A DNA stretch of 64,000 nt from Paenirhizobium selenitireducens ATCC BAA-1503 (lineage in GTDB: Bacteria; Pseudomonadota; Alphaproteobacteria; Rhizobiales; Rhizobiaceae), in contig NZ_JAEG01000010.1 in assembly GCF_000518785.1 (NCBI RefSeq), positions 124,001 through 188,000 of the forward strand. The letters are read 5' to 3'. The notes beneath the pieces are model-generated. The model had not been told where the DNA came from. It did not search any database and saw only the letters and a program-made list of their open reading frames with translations. Position numbers and translations under genes: made by a program. Shown here one piece after another: positions 52,787 to 61,614 of the stretch (positions are counted from its first letter, which is position 1; each line of letters opens with the position of its first letter).

Positions 52787-54841
52787 TCAGCGCATTGCCG
52801 CCGCGATATTGCCGCCATCGACGGTGGTCACGTCGGCGGTCGTGCGTTCGGCGAGCGCGTGGTGCACGAAGGCGCGGGCCACGTCCTCGGCCGTCACCTC
52901 GAGGCCGAGCAGGTTGCCGCCCATGTACTCCTTGACGGAGAGCCCGCGGGCGGCGGCACGGTTGGCGATCATCTCGTCGTTGAGCAAGCCTGAGCGGATG
53001 CGATCGGCATTGACGGCGTTGACGCGGATATTGTCGGCGCCGTGCTCAAGTGCGTATTGGCGCGACAGGAAGAGCGTTGCTGCCTTCGGCAGGCCGTAGG
53101 CGCCGAATTTTGCGCCCGGATTGACCGCCTGCTTGGATGCATTGAACATCAGCACGCCGCCGGTTTTCTGCGCCTTCATGATGCGTACCGCATTCTGCGC
53201 CACGGTCTGGTGGGCGAAAAAGTTCAGCTCGAAGCTCTTGCGCAGCAGCGCGTCGTCCATCGTGGCGATCGGGCTTTCCCAGGCGGCACCGGCGTTGGAT
53301 ACGACGATGTCGACGCCGCCGAAGGTGGCGATCGTCTTGTCGAAGGCGGCGCGCACGGAAGCGGGATCGGTGATGTCACAAGCGATGCCGATCGAGCTGT
53401 TGCCGGCCGACTTGGCGACGGCCGCCGCCTTTTCGCCGTCGAGATCAAGCGCCACGACATGGGCGCCCTCGGCCGCGAAGGCCTTGACCACGGCGGCACC
53501 GATGGCGCCGGCACCGCCGGTGACCACGGCGATTTGGCCCGTGAAGGGTTTCGGCTTGGCGCCAGCCAGTTTCGCCTGTTCCAGCGACCAGTATTCAAGG
53601 TCGAAAAGATCCGGCCGGCTGACCGGCTCGAAGCGTCCGACGGATTCGGCGTCTCGCGCAGCCTCGATCCACATTTCTCCGACATCGACGGCGATCGTCG
53701 CATCCTTGAAAGTCCGCCCATGGCCAAACATGCCGAGGCCCGGCACCAGCGTCAGTCGCGGCATGGGATCGAGCATGATGCGCTTGACGTCGTCGCGGGC
53801 ATCATTGCTGCGGAAATACTCGGTGTAATCGGCGATGAAGGCGGCGACCCGTTCATCGATGACGGCGCGATAGCCGGCGACGTCGTCCTTGGCCGGCGCC
53901 GTCAGGACCATGGGGCCGGTCTTGATGCGGATCGAGAGGTCGGGCGTGGAAACGCCGCGTGCCGCCATGTCGGTGACTTCCTCCGCATTCACGAAGTCGA
54001 GGATGGTCGGGGAGGTGCGGAACACGCTCACCATGCGGTCATAGCGACCTTCGCCCTTGGCAACGGCGACGGCGCCGCGCAGCAGGGGGGCGATATCGGT
54101 GACGCTTGCCAGCTCGGTCCGCAGGCTGGCTGGCGTGAAGGGATTGTGGCCGTTGTTCTTGACGTGATCCTCGGCGACCGTGACGTAGTGGATCATCCGG
54201 TCATAGGCTTCCTTGGCAGTGTCGCCGAAGGTGAAGATGCCGTGTTTGTCAAGGATCAGGCCCTCGACCGTGGGATCCTGCTCAAACACCTCTGCCGCCG
54301 CCTTGGCGAGCGCGAAACCGGGCATGATATAGGGCACGAAACCCATCTTGCTGCCGAAGAGTTCGGCGCTCATCTCCCGGCTCTTCGCCTGGTCGGCGAT
54401 CGCGAGAATGGCGGTCGAATGGGTGTGATCGACGAATTTGTGCGGCAAGAAGGCGTGCAGCAGCGCCTCCACGGACGGGTTTGGAGCAGCCGGTTCGATC
54501 AAATTGGCACGCAGCAGCGTCACCATGTCCTCGTCGGAGAGTTTCTCTAGCTTGCGGCTTTTCAGAAGCGAGCCGATCTTGACGGCTGGCAGGCCAGCCG
54601 GTTCGATCGTGCCCATGTCCCAGCCGCTGCCCTTGACGCACAGAACGGCATGCGTGTCGCCGACGAGGTCGGTCATCTCGGTCTTGACCGAGGTATTGCC
54701 GCCGCCGTGCAGCACGAGCCTCGGCTCACCGCCGAGCAGGCGTGTCGTATAGGTGCGTAGCGCCAGGTCACGGTTGACGCCTTTGGCGGCATAGCTTGCA
54801 ACGACCTTTTCCGCCTCGTCGTCGCGCCAGAGATTTTCCAT
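52787..54841 (-). CDS. Bifunctional class II aldolase / short-chain dehydrogenase (RhaD type)
   Basis: 684 aa in two domains. Residues 1-400 are a zinc class II aldolase (GEPRLVLHGGGNTSVKTEMT; HxH zinc ligands in DHTHSTAILAIAD; DKHGIFTFGDTAKEAYD). Residues about 425-684 are an SDR: TGGAGAIGAAV for NAD binding and YGLPK as catalytic Tyr-x3-Lys. The same fusion in rhizobial rhamnose loci splits rhamnulose-1-phosphate to dihydroxyacetone phosphate and lactaldehyde and oxidises the aldehyde. Here the likely substrate is a 5-modified ribulose-1-phosphate from MtnA. Monocistronic, 61 bp downstream of the regulator. Confidence 0.88.
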   Translation of the reverse strand: MENLWRDDEAEKVVASYAAKGVNRDLALRTYTTRLLGGEPRLVLHGGGNTSVKTEMTDLVGDTHAVLCVKGSGWDMGTIEPAGLPAVKIGSLLKSRKLEKLSDEDMVTLLRANLIEPAAPNPSVEALLHAFLPHKFVDHTHSTAILAIADQAKSREMSAELFGSKMGFVPYIMPGFALAKAAAEVFEQDPTVEGLILDKHGIFTFGDTAKEAYDRMIHYVTVAEDHVKNNGHNPFTPASLRTELASVTDIAPLLRGAVAVAKGEGRYDRMVSVFRTSPTILDFVNAEEVTDMAARGVSTPDLSIRIKTGPMVLTAPAKDDVAGYRAVIDERVAAFIADYTEYFRSNDARDDVKRIMLDPMPRLTLVPGLGMFGHGRTFKDATIAVDVGEMWIEAARDAESVGRFEPVSRPDLFDLEYWSLEQAKLAGAKPKPFTGQIAVVTGGAGAIGAAVVKAFAAEGAHVVALDLDGEKAAAVAKSAGNSSIGIACDITDPASVRAAFDKTIATFGGVDIVVSNAGAAWESPIATMDDALLRKSFELNFFAHQTVAQNAVRIMKAQKTGGVLMFNASKQAVNPGAKFGAYGLPKAATLFLSRQYALEHGADNIRVNAVNADRIRSGLLNDEMIANRAAARGLSVKEYMGGNLLGLEVTAEDVARAFVHHALAERTTADVTTVDGGNIAAAMR

Positions 54842-54902
54842 CGTGTTCAGCCTCCCGATAAACCGGCCCGGCCGGCATCGGCGGACCCATTCTTTTAGAG
54901 GT

Positions 54903-55883
54903 TCAAGCCATGCTTAAACCGCCCTTACCGAGCCGCTCGCGGCTCCAGTGTTCCAGAACCCGCCGTGCCATTGAGCTGGTGATGACCAGATGCGAGGCAA
55001 ACCCACCCTTCAGCGCCGCGATCAGCGGCTCGAATTTGTTGTCTTCCTGCACGACGAGCATCCGCTTCTTGATCGCGCGGATGGAATCAAGATCGGCAGA
55101 GATGCAGCGTCGATTATGCGCGCAATCCATCCAGCGGCCGTCGTGGTCGATGAGCTGTCCGGCAATGACGCCGGCCGCCCCCTTTTCACCCATTTCATGC
55201 ATGCCTTGCGCTGAAAGAGCACCGCATTTGACGAGATGGCTGTCTTCCTCGATGCCGCCGACGGAATAGAGTGCCAGCTGGCAATCGGATATCGCCGCGA
55301 GTTGCTCCCGGATGACTGGTTCGCCGCGTAACTCCTCGGCAAGGCGCTCCGAGGAGAGCACGAGAGGGGCATAGAAGTTGATGCCTTCCGCATTGAGGCG
55401 ACGGGCGATTTCGGTCGTACATTGGTCGGGGCGATAGGAGTAGGGTGCGCCGAGATTGCCACAGAGCTGCACGACAGTGACACCGCGCAGATCCGCGAAG
55501 GGCATGACGTCGGCAATGTGGTAGACGGTGCGGCCCCAGGCCACGCCAACCCGCTCGCCCTTGTTTATGAGTTCGAGGAAGACCGAGGCGGCGACCACCG
55601 GCATTTCGGCGGCGGGGTCCATGGCCTGCCGGTCCTCCGGCACGATCCATGCCGTCGTCAGCCCTGTCGCGTCCTCCAGCTCGCGGGCGAGGACGTCATC
55701 GGAGAATAGTTCTGACGAGGTAGTGATCGTAACAATGCCGATCTCGCGCGCACGGCGCAGATACATAGCGACCGAGGCTCGAGAAATCTCCAGCCTTTGG
55801 GCTACTTCGTCCTGGCGCAGGCCATGCGTGTAGTAAAGCCAAGCGGCCTTGTGGATGATTTGATCGGCGGCGCGGATCGGCAT
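54903..55883 (-). CDS. SorC/DeoR-type transcriptional regulator
   Basis: 326 aa. N-terminal helix-turn-helix (LYYTHGLRQDEVAQRLEISR, ASVAMYLRRAREIGIV) followed by the SorC sugar-phosphate-binding domain (VGVAWGRTVYHIADVMPFAD, VVQLCGNLGAPYS, SVGGIEEDS). Family members are released from or bind DNA in response to a phosphorylated sugar. It is encoded just upstream of the aldolase-dehydrogenase and probably controls the whole mtnK/importer/aldolase unit via the inverted repeat at 48965. Confidence 0.9.
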   Translation of the reverse strand: MPIRAADQIIHKAAWLYYTHGLRQDEVAQRLEISRASVAMYLRRAREIGIVTITTSSELFSDDVLARELEDATGLTTAWIVPEDRQAMDPAAEMPVVAASVFLELINKGERVGVAWGRTVYHIADVMPFADLRGVTVVQLCGNLGAPYSYRPDQCTTEIARRLNAEGINFYAPLVLSSERLAEELRGEPVIREQLAAISDCQLALYSVGGIEEDSHLVKCGALSAQGMHEMGEKGAAGVIAGQLIDHDGRWMDCAHNRRCISADLDSIRAIKKRMLVVQEDNKFEPLIAALKGGFASHLVITSSMARRVLEHWSRERLGKGGLSMA

Positions 55884-56263
55884 GGTTGTCCTTCATGAGG
55901 TCGTTGCTGACATAATTCATCAACGCTGACAAAAGTCAATGTGGTGCTTTCGCCTCGTTTATTGATTCTGAAATGAGCTTCAGCACAGAACATTTCTTTT
56001 GGTCGGCCTCGTTACCGAGTGTTCGACGAATGATTGAGGTCCAGATGCCGGGTTTCGAGGCGCTTCGGGATACGGAGAGCTGCTACGCCGTCCTCGGACA
56101 TGAAACGATGCATTGGCCGATAGCCGGAATATGCCGTACTGCATTTCGAGGGCGTTGATTTCGCTAGTCAGCTGCACGCGACAGGGTCGCTGTATCCGCT
56201 GACATGAGCAGCCCGTCGCCTGAGCAATCCAGCTCTGCCAGCGTCAATTCCGCTACCTGTGTG
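55884..56263. other. Intergenic region with SorC promoter; no supported gene
   Basis: 380 bp. The first 60 bp upstream of the SorC start hold partial repeats TGACATAATTCATCA and TGACAAAAGTCA that resemble the half-sites at 48965. The rest (55980-56263) has only short frames on both strands with no family pattern. Confidence 0.4.
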
Positions 56264-56722
56264 CTATCCTTTCTCCGGCGTGGCCTTGACATTGATGCCA
56301 AGGAAGGGACCGAGGATATCCAGGTCACTTGCGATGTCCGCGAGTGTGTATTTATCGAGGACAGCCAGAAATGCGGCCAGTGCTTCGTGCAGCATGCCTT
56401 TGAGTTGACAGGCCGGCGAAATTGCGCAGGGGCGGCCCTGCGCCTGCATGCATTCGGCGAGCGAAAACTCCTCCTCGGTTGCACGGACCAACGCTCCCAG
56501 TACGATCTCCCCCGGCGGCTTGACCAGCCGGACGCTCCCGGCCCGGCCACGGGTTGTTTCGACGAATCCCAGATCACGCAGGGTCTGGGCCACTTTCAGA
56601 AGGTGATTGCGCGGAAGCTGGTAGGCCTCCGCGACATCATTGACCGTGCACAGATCGTCGGGTTGTGTCGCCATATAGATCAGCATTCGCAAGGCATAGT
56701 CGGTGTGAAGGGTCATTCGCAT
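56264..56722 (-). CDS. Rrf2-family regulator, NsrR-like
   Basis: 152 aa from ATG 56722 (MRMTLHTDYALRMLIYMATQ). Winged helix (VNDVAEAYQLPRNHLLKVAQ, GFVETTRGRAGSVRL) and three cysteines C-(x7)-C-(x5)-C in ECMQAQGRPCAISPACQLKG, the [Fe-S] ligands of NsrR. NsrR is a nitric-oxide-sensing repressor; the YTLADI end also matches. RirA/IscR are related but have a different cysteine spacing. An inverted repeat upstream may be its own operator. Neighbouring genes (RIC repair protein, P450) support a nitrosative-stress role. Confidence 0.82.
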   Translation of the reverse strand: MRMTLHTDYALRMLIYMATQPDDLCTVNDVAEAYQLPRNHLLKVAQTLRDLGFVETTRGRAGSVRLVKPPGEIVLGALVRATEEEFSLAECMQAQGRPCAISPACQLKGMLHEALAAFLAVLDKYTLADIASDLDILGPFLGINVKATPEKG

Positions 56723-56753
56723 GGGCATAGCCTCGCAGCTGTCGTCGGCTCTG

Positions 56754-56771
56754 AATACCAAAAGAGGTATT
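56754..56771. promoter_or_regulatory. Inverted repeat upstream of the NsrR-like gene
   Basis: AATACC (56754-56759), spacer AAAAGA, GGTATT (56766-56771) form a perfect 6-bp repeat about 30 bp upstream of the regulator start, where an autoregulatory operator is expected. Confidence 0.4.
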
Positions 56772-56907
56772 ACAGATCCGCGTGATCGTTCTGGCCGCGA
56801 TCAAATTCCCATGCTTCCTATTCCTCTTCGCTGCCGGCGCACAACAATCAAAGTCGCTCACGATGTCGTGATAGCGGCGATTCCGCAGAAGACCGTCTGC
56901 TGGATTT

Positions 56908-57675
56908 TCAGGGAATAGCCGCCCTCGGCGTATTCAGGCGGGCTCCCCAGTCTTCCACCTCACCGCTTCGCAAGCGGCGCTCGGCCAGATCGCGCCAGCT
57001 TTCCGGGAGCCCGGAAAGGGCGGCAAAAGCGGCCAGAGCCGGGCGATCGAGCTTGTCTCTGTAGAATAGATCCGTGACCCGTGTCAGTGGCCAATCAGCT
57101 GCGGGACGTTCCTCAAGCGAAGCATGGTCGCCCGCCTTGATCTGGCCCGGTTCTATCACACGGAAATACCAACCGGAGCGACCAGTCGCCTGCACCCGGC
57201 GCGCCATGTCGGGCACCTCAAAGCGGATATTCAGCTTCCAGCAGGGCTGCCTGCCTTGGGAGACTTCCAGCAGTGCTTGTCCAACCCGCCACCGATCTCC
57301 CAGACAAAGATCAGCCTCGGTCGCGCCTTCGACCACCAGGTTTTCTCCGAAGCCGCCGGTTCGGAAATGATCTGCGGCTTCCGGAAGGTCCAGCGCCCAT
57401 TTGGGATAGTGCGCCGCGCTATAGGCATGGATCGCCTTGTCCACACCACCGTGGTGGCGAAGATCTGCCTGTTCGTCGCCCACTAGTCCGAGCGCACTTG
57501 CCAGCAGCGGAGTTGTAACGGATCGTTTGTCGATCGCCGACCGAGCCGTTCCTGGTCCAAAGGCTTTCGCCCCACCAATTCTGACTTCAGCAATTGCAAA
57601 CTGCCTTGTCTGGGCGGGCAATTCCGTCTCTCCGGTCATGTGCAATCTCACAGTCGGTTTTGCAGAAGCCGGCAT
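56908..57675 (-). CDS. MOSC domain protein (YiiM-like)
   Basis: 255 aa. Start 57675 (MPASAKP) or 57639 (MTGETELP) cannot be decided; no strong ribosome site is near either. The MOSC core is KAFGPGTARSAIDKRSVTTP, DLRHHGGVDKAIHAYSAAHY, and the reactive Cys in SQGRQPCWKLNIRF; the C-terminal helical 3-alpha domain (YRDKLDRPALAAFAALSGLP) follows. YiiM-type proteins reduce N-hydroxylated bases using molybdenum cofactor and cytochrome b5 reductase partners. Divergent from the P450 gene. A role in removing hydroxylamine-type products of nitrosative stress fits the surroundings (inference). Confidence 0.85.
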   Translation of the reverse strand: MPASAKPTVRLHMTGETELPAQTRQFAIAEVRIGGAKAFGPGTARSAIDKRSVTTPLLASALGLVGDEQADLRHHGGVDKAIHAYSAAHYPKWALDLPEAADHFRTGGFGENLVVEGATEADLCLGDRWRVGQALLEVSQGRQPCWKLNIRFEVPDMARRVQATGRSGWYFRVIEPGQIKAGDHASLEERPAADWPLTRVTDLFYRDKLDRPALAAFAALSGLPESWRDLAERRLRSGEVEDWGARLNTPRAAIP

Positions 57676-57758
57676 TTGAGTTCTTTGCGTGAAGACAAAG
57701 ACCCTGCCCCCAACTGCTGCATTGTAGCCGCGGACCTGTGGAAGGGGAACCAAAACAT

Positions 57759-58955
57759 ATGATATCGGCAAATGGAAGGAAATCCGTCGTGGACGCATCT
57801 TCGGATGAGCGCTGTCGTGACTGGGATCCCCGTAGCGCAGAGGTTCAGATCGACCAAATCCGTGCCTATGATCATATGCGCGAAACCTGTCCGGTCGCCT
57901 GCAGCGACTATCTCGGTTGGTCCTTTTTCCGCCATGCCGATATTTTGCAGATTCTCACCGATCACGAAACGTTCAGCAATGTTGTCTCACGGCACCCGTC
58001 GGTGCCTAACGGCATGGACCCTCCGCAACACACCGTCTATCGGCGGATGATCGATCCCTATTTCACCCAGGAACGGGTCGAAGCCTTCGAACCCGAATGT
58101 CGCCGGATAGCCGGCGATCTTCTCAAGGCGCTCAGGGACGCCCCATCCTTCGAAGTGATGGCCTGTCTCGCCGAGCCCTATGCCGTCAGAATCCAGTGCG
58201 GCTTTCTCGGCTGGCCCGCATCGCTGCATGAGCCTTTGCTTCAATGGGTGCGCAAGAATCGCGAAGCCACGCTTGCGCGCGATACCGATGCCATGGCAGC
58301 CATCGCCCTCGAGTTCGACGGGCATATCCGCTCCCAGCTCGAATTGCGAGAAGAGGCTGGTAGCGCCGCGCCGGACGACATCACCACCAGCCTCGTCCGC
58401 CAGACGGTAGACGGCAAGCGGCTCGATCACGGCGAAATCGTGAGCATCCTGCGCAACTGGACGGTGGGGGAACTGGGTACGATTGCGGCCTGCGTCGGCA
58501 TCATCGTGCATTTTCTTGTCGAAAACCCCGGGGCCCAGACCCAGCTACGCCTCGATCGCTCGGGCCTTTCGGCCGCGATTGAGGAAATTCTGCGCATACA
58601 CGGACCGTTGATATCGAGCCGACGAACGGTATTGCGGCCCGTGGTAATCGGTGGGCGTCGGATGGGGGCCGGGGAGCGGATGACGGTGATCTGGGCTTCG
58701 GCCAATCGCGATGCCCGGGTCTTCGAGGCGGCTGATCAGTATTGCCCCGAACGCGACCAGACACCAAACCTGCTTTACGGCGCGGGCATCCACATTTGTC
58801 CGGGTGCTGCTCTGGCGAGAATGCAGCTGAGGGTCATGATCGATGAACTGCTGAGCACGATTGGGCCGTTTTCGCTTCTGAAGGGTGCCGAGCCATGGCG
58901 TGCGGTCTATCCCGCAAGCGGCTTCGCGGCAGTTTTCCTGCGGACCGACTACTAG
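57759..58955 (+). CDS. Cytochrome P450
   Basis: 398 aa from ATG 57759 with GGAAGGGGA upstream. Heme-binding loop LLYGAGIHICPGAALARMQL (axial Cys in HICPG), K-helix EEILR and a PERD-type loop (CPERDQTPN) are intact. The I-helix, normally AGxDT, reads VGELGTIAACVG: the threonine is kept but the acid before it is Gly. That acid delivers protons for O2 activation, so ordinary monooxygenation may be weak; fungal P450 nitric-oxide reductase also lacks it. Soluble, no membrane anchor. Redox partners are not encoded nearby. Confidence 0.88.
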   Translation: MISANGRKSVVDASSDERCRDWDPRSAEVQIDQIRAYDHMRETCPVACSDYLGWSFFRHADILQILTDHETFSNVVSRHPSVPNGMDPPQHTVYRRMIDPYFTQERVEAFEPECRRIAGDLLKALRDAPSFEVMACLAEPYAVRIQCGFLGWPASLHEPLLQWVRKNREATLARDTDAMAAIALEFDGHIRSQLELREEAGSAAPDDITTSLVRQTVDGKRLDHGEIVSILRNWTVGELGTIAACVGIIVHFLVENPGAQTQLRLDRSGLSAAIEEILRIHGPLISSRRTVLRPVVIGGRRMGAGERMTVIWASANRDARVFEAADQYCPERDQTPNLLYGAGIHICPGAALARMQLRVMIDELLSTIGPFSLLKGAEPWRAVYPASGFAAVFLRTDY

Positions 58956-59058
58956 GGGCACGCGAAGGATCGCTTCGTTTAGCTTGCTCGGGATCAAGAG
59001 CTGGAGCGAAGGATATCGCTATGTCTAATTTCGGATAGCTGCAAAACGGGAGGGTAAT

Positions 59059-59316
59059 ATGGGTATCGTCGAAAGAATCGCCACGAGGTTGGAGCACCAG
59101 TCGTATTTGATGAGCGTGATGATGGATCGGCTGGGCGTCAATCAGGAATTGGCAGGACAGGAACAGCTCGGACTGAGCTTGGCGCGGGCGGTGAGATCCT
59201 GCCTTTTCTGTCGCCACAGCGACGCATGCAAAGTGTGGCTTTCGCATTGCGAAGGCCAGCCGAAAGCGGCACCGGAATTCTGTGGCAACCGGCGCTTCTT
59301 CGGCGCCCACAGCTAG
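59059..59316 (+). CDS. Small cysteine protein, DUF6455-like
   Basis: 85 aa. Pattern: LMSVMMDRLGVN near the start, then VRSCLFCRHSDACKVWL (C-x2-C-x5-C) and APEFCGNRRFF near the end. This resembles the DUF6455 group of small alphaproteobacterial proteins. The four cysteines could bind a metal or Fe-S cluster. Preceded by GGGAGG; about 100 bp after the P450 on the same strand and possibly co-transcribed. Function unknown. Confidence 0.65.
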   Translation: MGIVERIATRLEHQSYLMSVMMDRLGVNQELAGQEQLGLSLARAVRSCLFCRHSDACKVWLSHCEGQPKAAPEFCGNRRFFGAHS

Positions 59317-59444
59317 GGGCTGTTTCCAAGAGAAGCGCGATTCCGCTTCAGCTCCTGCGGATTTCAAGCCGGGCAGCGCCGCGACCCGAAACGGGGACGC
59401 AGGACGCGGCGGACCGATGTCTCTCGCGTCCCGCAAGGATTCTG

Positions 59445-60506
59445 CTACCTATCGACGCTCCTATGCACGCCGGCCTCGGTGAATGTCGCCATGCCGAGGT
59501 GGCATCTCAACGCTGCCCTTGCCACAAGGGTGGCCAATACTGCTCCGGTTCCTTCGCCCAGTCGCAGATCAAGATCGAGAAGCGGCCGAAATCCGAGATG
59601 GGCGAGAAGCCGCCGATGCCCGGGCTCCATCGAGCTGTGACCGACCATGCAGTGCGCCAGGCCTCCAGGTCCGCTGCAGTGGAGCGCGAGGGCGGCTGCC
59701 GAGCAGATGAAACCATCGAGCATGACCGGTATCGCAAGCAGGCGCGCCGCGACAATCGATCCGGCCATCGCGGCGATTTCGCGTCCGCCCAGGATGCGCA
59801 AGGCGTCCAGCCCGTCGCTTATGGCGTTTCCATGCAGTCTAACGGCCTCGGAGACAACCTCGACCTTGCGCTCTACCGTTCCGATCGAGATCCCGGACCC
59901 TCGCCCGCACCAGTCCGCCGGGTTGCCGCCCAGAAGGGCGAAGCATATGGCCGAGGCAGCAGTGGTGTTGCCGATGCCCATCTCGCCGGGGCAAAGCACG
60001 CTGGCGCCCGGTCGAACCGCATGCATCCCGGACTGGAATGCATCGAGGAACTCGCCCTCGGTCATGGCCGGGGCATGTAGGAAGTTGTTGACGGGACGAG
60101 CCAGCTCAAGCGGCACGACGGTCACCTTGGCGCCGAGTTCGGCACTCAACTGATTGATAGCCGCTCCGCCGCGCTCGAAGTTCTGCACCATCTGCTCTGT
60201 GACAACCGGAGGATAGGCCGACACACCGGTTTCTGCCACGCCGTGATTGCCCGCGAAAACGCACACTTGCGGATCATCCATGACAGGGGGGTAGCGTCCT
60301 TGCCAGCGGGCCAGCCAGGCGACGATTTCTTCGAGCCTGCCGAGACTTCCCGGCGGCTTTGTCAATATCTCCTCTCGCGCTGCCGCTGCGCCTGCTGCGT
60401 GTTCGTTTCCGGGCGGCAGGTCCTGCAGCATTCGGCGCAGGGCTGAGAGGTCTTTTATGGGTGCAAGGGACTGTTGCCTTGTCGGAAGGCTGTTTGGGTC
60501 AGACAT
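59445..60506 (-). CDS. cobT: Nicotinate-nucleotide-dimethylbenzimidazole phosphoribosyltransferase
   Basis: 353 aa from ATG 60506 with GTGGAGGA upstream; the longer frame lies in the riboswitch. Motifs: KPPGSLGRLEEIVAWLA, VFAGNHGVAETGVSAYP, GEMGIGNTTAASAICFALLG, ALRILGGREIAAMAGSIVAA and DGFICSAAAL. It makes alpha-ribazole phosphate, the lower-ligand precursor of cobalamin, from dimethylbenzimidazole. It is away from other cob genes here, and the leader holds a cobalamin riboswitch, so synthesis falls when B12 is plentiful. It could be a second copy beside a chromosomal cobT. Confidence 0.93.
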   Translation of the reverse strand: MSDPNSLPTRQQSLAPIKDLSALRRMLQDLPPGNEHAAGAAAAREEILTKPPGSLGRLEEIVAWLARWQGRYPPVMDDPQVCVFAGNHGVAETGVSAYPPVVTEQMVQNFERGGAAINQLSAELGAKVTVVPLELARPVNNFLHAPAMTEGEFLDAFQSGMHAVRPGASVLCPGEMGIGNTTAASAICFALLGGNPADWCGRGSGISIGTVERKVEVVSEAVRLHGNAISDGLDALRILGGREIAAMAGSIVAARLLAIPVMLDGFICSAAALALHCSGPGGLAHCMVGHSSMEPGHRRLLAHLGFRPLLDLDLRLGEGTGAVLATLVARAALRCHLGMATFTEAGVHRSVDR

Positions 60507-60579
60507 ACGGGTCCTCCACGTGACACCGAAGCTCGCATGAGCAATTGCCCCGCCCTTTGCCATCGGACGGTTTCAGGAT

Positions 60580-60765
60580 GTGGCAACGCGTCTTCTGACT
60601 TCCAGCTTGACCGGGTGCAGGCACCTTCCCATCCGGCAAGCGGACAGTGGCGGCCAATGCCTCCTGACACACGTATCTGGTTACAGCGGCGGGACCGCCC
60701 CGGATTCTCACCGGGTTCCGTTAGTTGCAACATGTTTCGTAGGGCATGCACTCCCGACCGACAAT
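60580..60765 (-). promoter_or_regulatory. Cobalamin riboswitch in the cobT leader
   Basis: On the minus strand the leader contains ACGGAACCCGGTGAGAATCC, then GGGGCGGTCCCGCCGCTGTA and ACC, and the B12 box GGAAGTCAGAAGACGCG, in the right order and spacing for the AdoCbl-binding core. The B12 box ends about 80 nt before the cobT start, leaving space for a ribosome-site or terminator switch. Confidence 0.9.
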
Positions 60766-60952
60766 CTGAAAGGTGATTTTGATCAGGCGGCAGACGACCT
60801 TTTCCGGCGAAAACTCGTGAGTGCTTGCGCGGGCTCAAAGAAGCGGCCGTCGTGTCCACTTCCTATGAATGAAGATTGGGGCACTCGCCCTGACTGGTGT
60901 TTCCAGCTTCCTGGAAAAAATGCGGCTTTTCTGTCACTGAAGGTCTTCGACA

Positions 60953-61614
60953 ATGAACTTGATGGTATCCCCAGAACACCGTGTGGTATCCCGGCCAATC
61001 GAGGACAATCGGCGGAAAAACGCGGCAGCAATGGAAATCTTCCCAATCGGCACGATCCTCACGGCTTCTGATCGCGCCGATGAACCAGTCTACCATATCC
61101 ACGAGGGATGCATTGTGCATAGCCGGCTTGCGGCCAACGGCATTGCACAGGTCGTTGACGTCTATGGTCCGGGCCGTATCTTTGTCCATCCCAGTAGGCC
61201 GAGCTTAGCCCAAGTGCGCATAGAATGCCGGTACGAGGTGCTCAGCCTTCGCAAGCGCGCCCGCATGATTCACGAAGCTCTCGTCGAAAACCTTGACCGT
61301 TCCCACCGGCATGTCGCACTCTTATGCGGAAAGACGGTCGTTCAAAGGATCGCCACGGTCCTTATGGATCTCGCCTGCAACTCGGTGCTGACCCGATTTC
61401 ACGCGGGACGCTCAGTCTGCCACTCACGCGGACCGAGATCGGCGATTGGCTCGGCTTGAGAGGTAAGACCGTCTCCCTCGTCTTCAGCCTTTAGATCCGG
61501 CAGAGGGCTATCTCCCTTGATAGCCATCGCCGCCTTTGCGACAAGAACTGGCAATCGCTTTCCTTCATCGCCGATGGTGTCGACCCGTGCATTGGCAGGG
61601 CGATGGCGATCTAG
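60953..61614 (+). pseudogene. FNR/CRP-family regulator (FnrN/NnrR-like), frameshifted
   Basis: The first 145 codons read as a cyclic-nucleotide-binding-fold regulator (YHIHEGCIVHSRLAANGIAQ, VVDVYGPGRIFVH, RIATVLMDLACNS). Near 61400 the frame must shift to continue into the recognition helix (GTLSLPLTRTEIGDWLGLRG, KTVSLVFSL), which then meets an in-frame TAG; beyond it AISLDSHRRLCDKNWQSL is again family-like, to 61614. Two lesions make it non-functional as a full protein. No N-terminal Cys cluster of Fnr is visible, so an NnrR-like nitric-oxide/nitrite regulator is the better guess. Confidence 0.7.
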
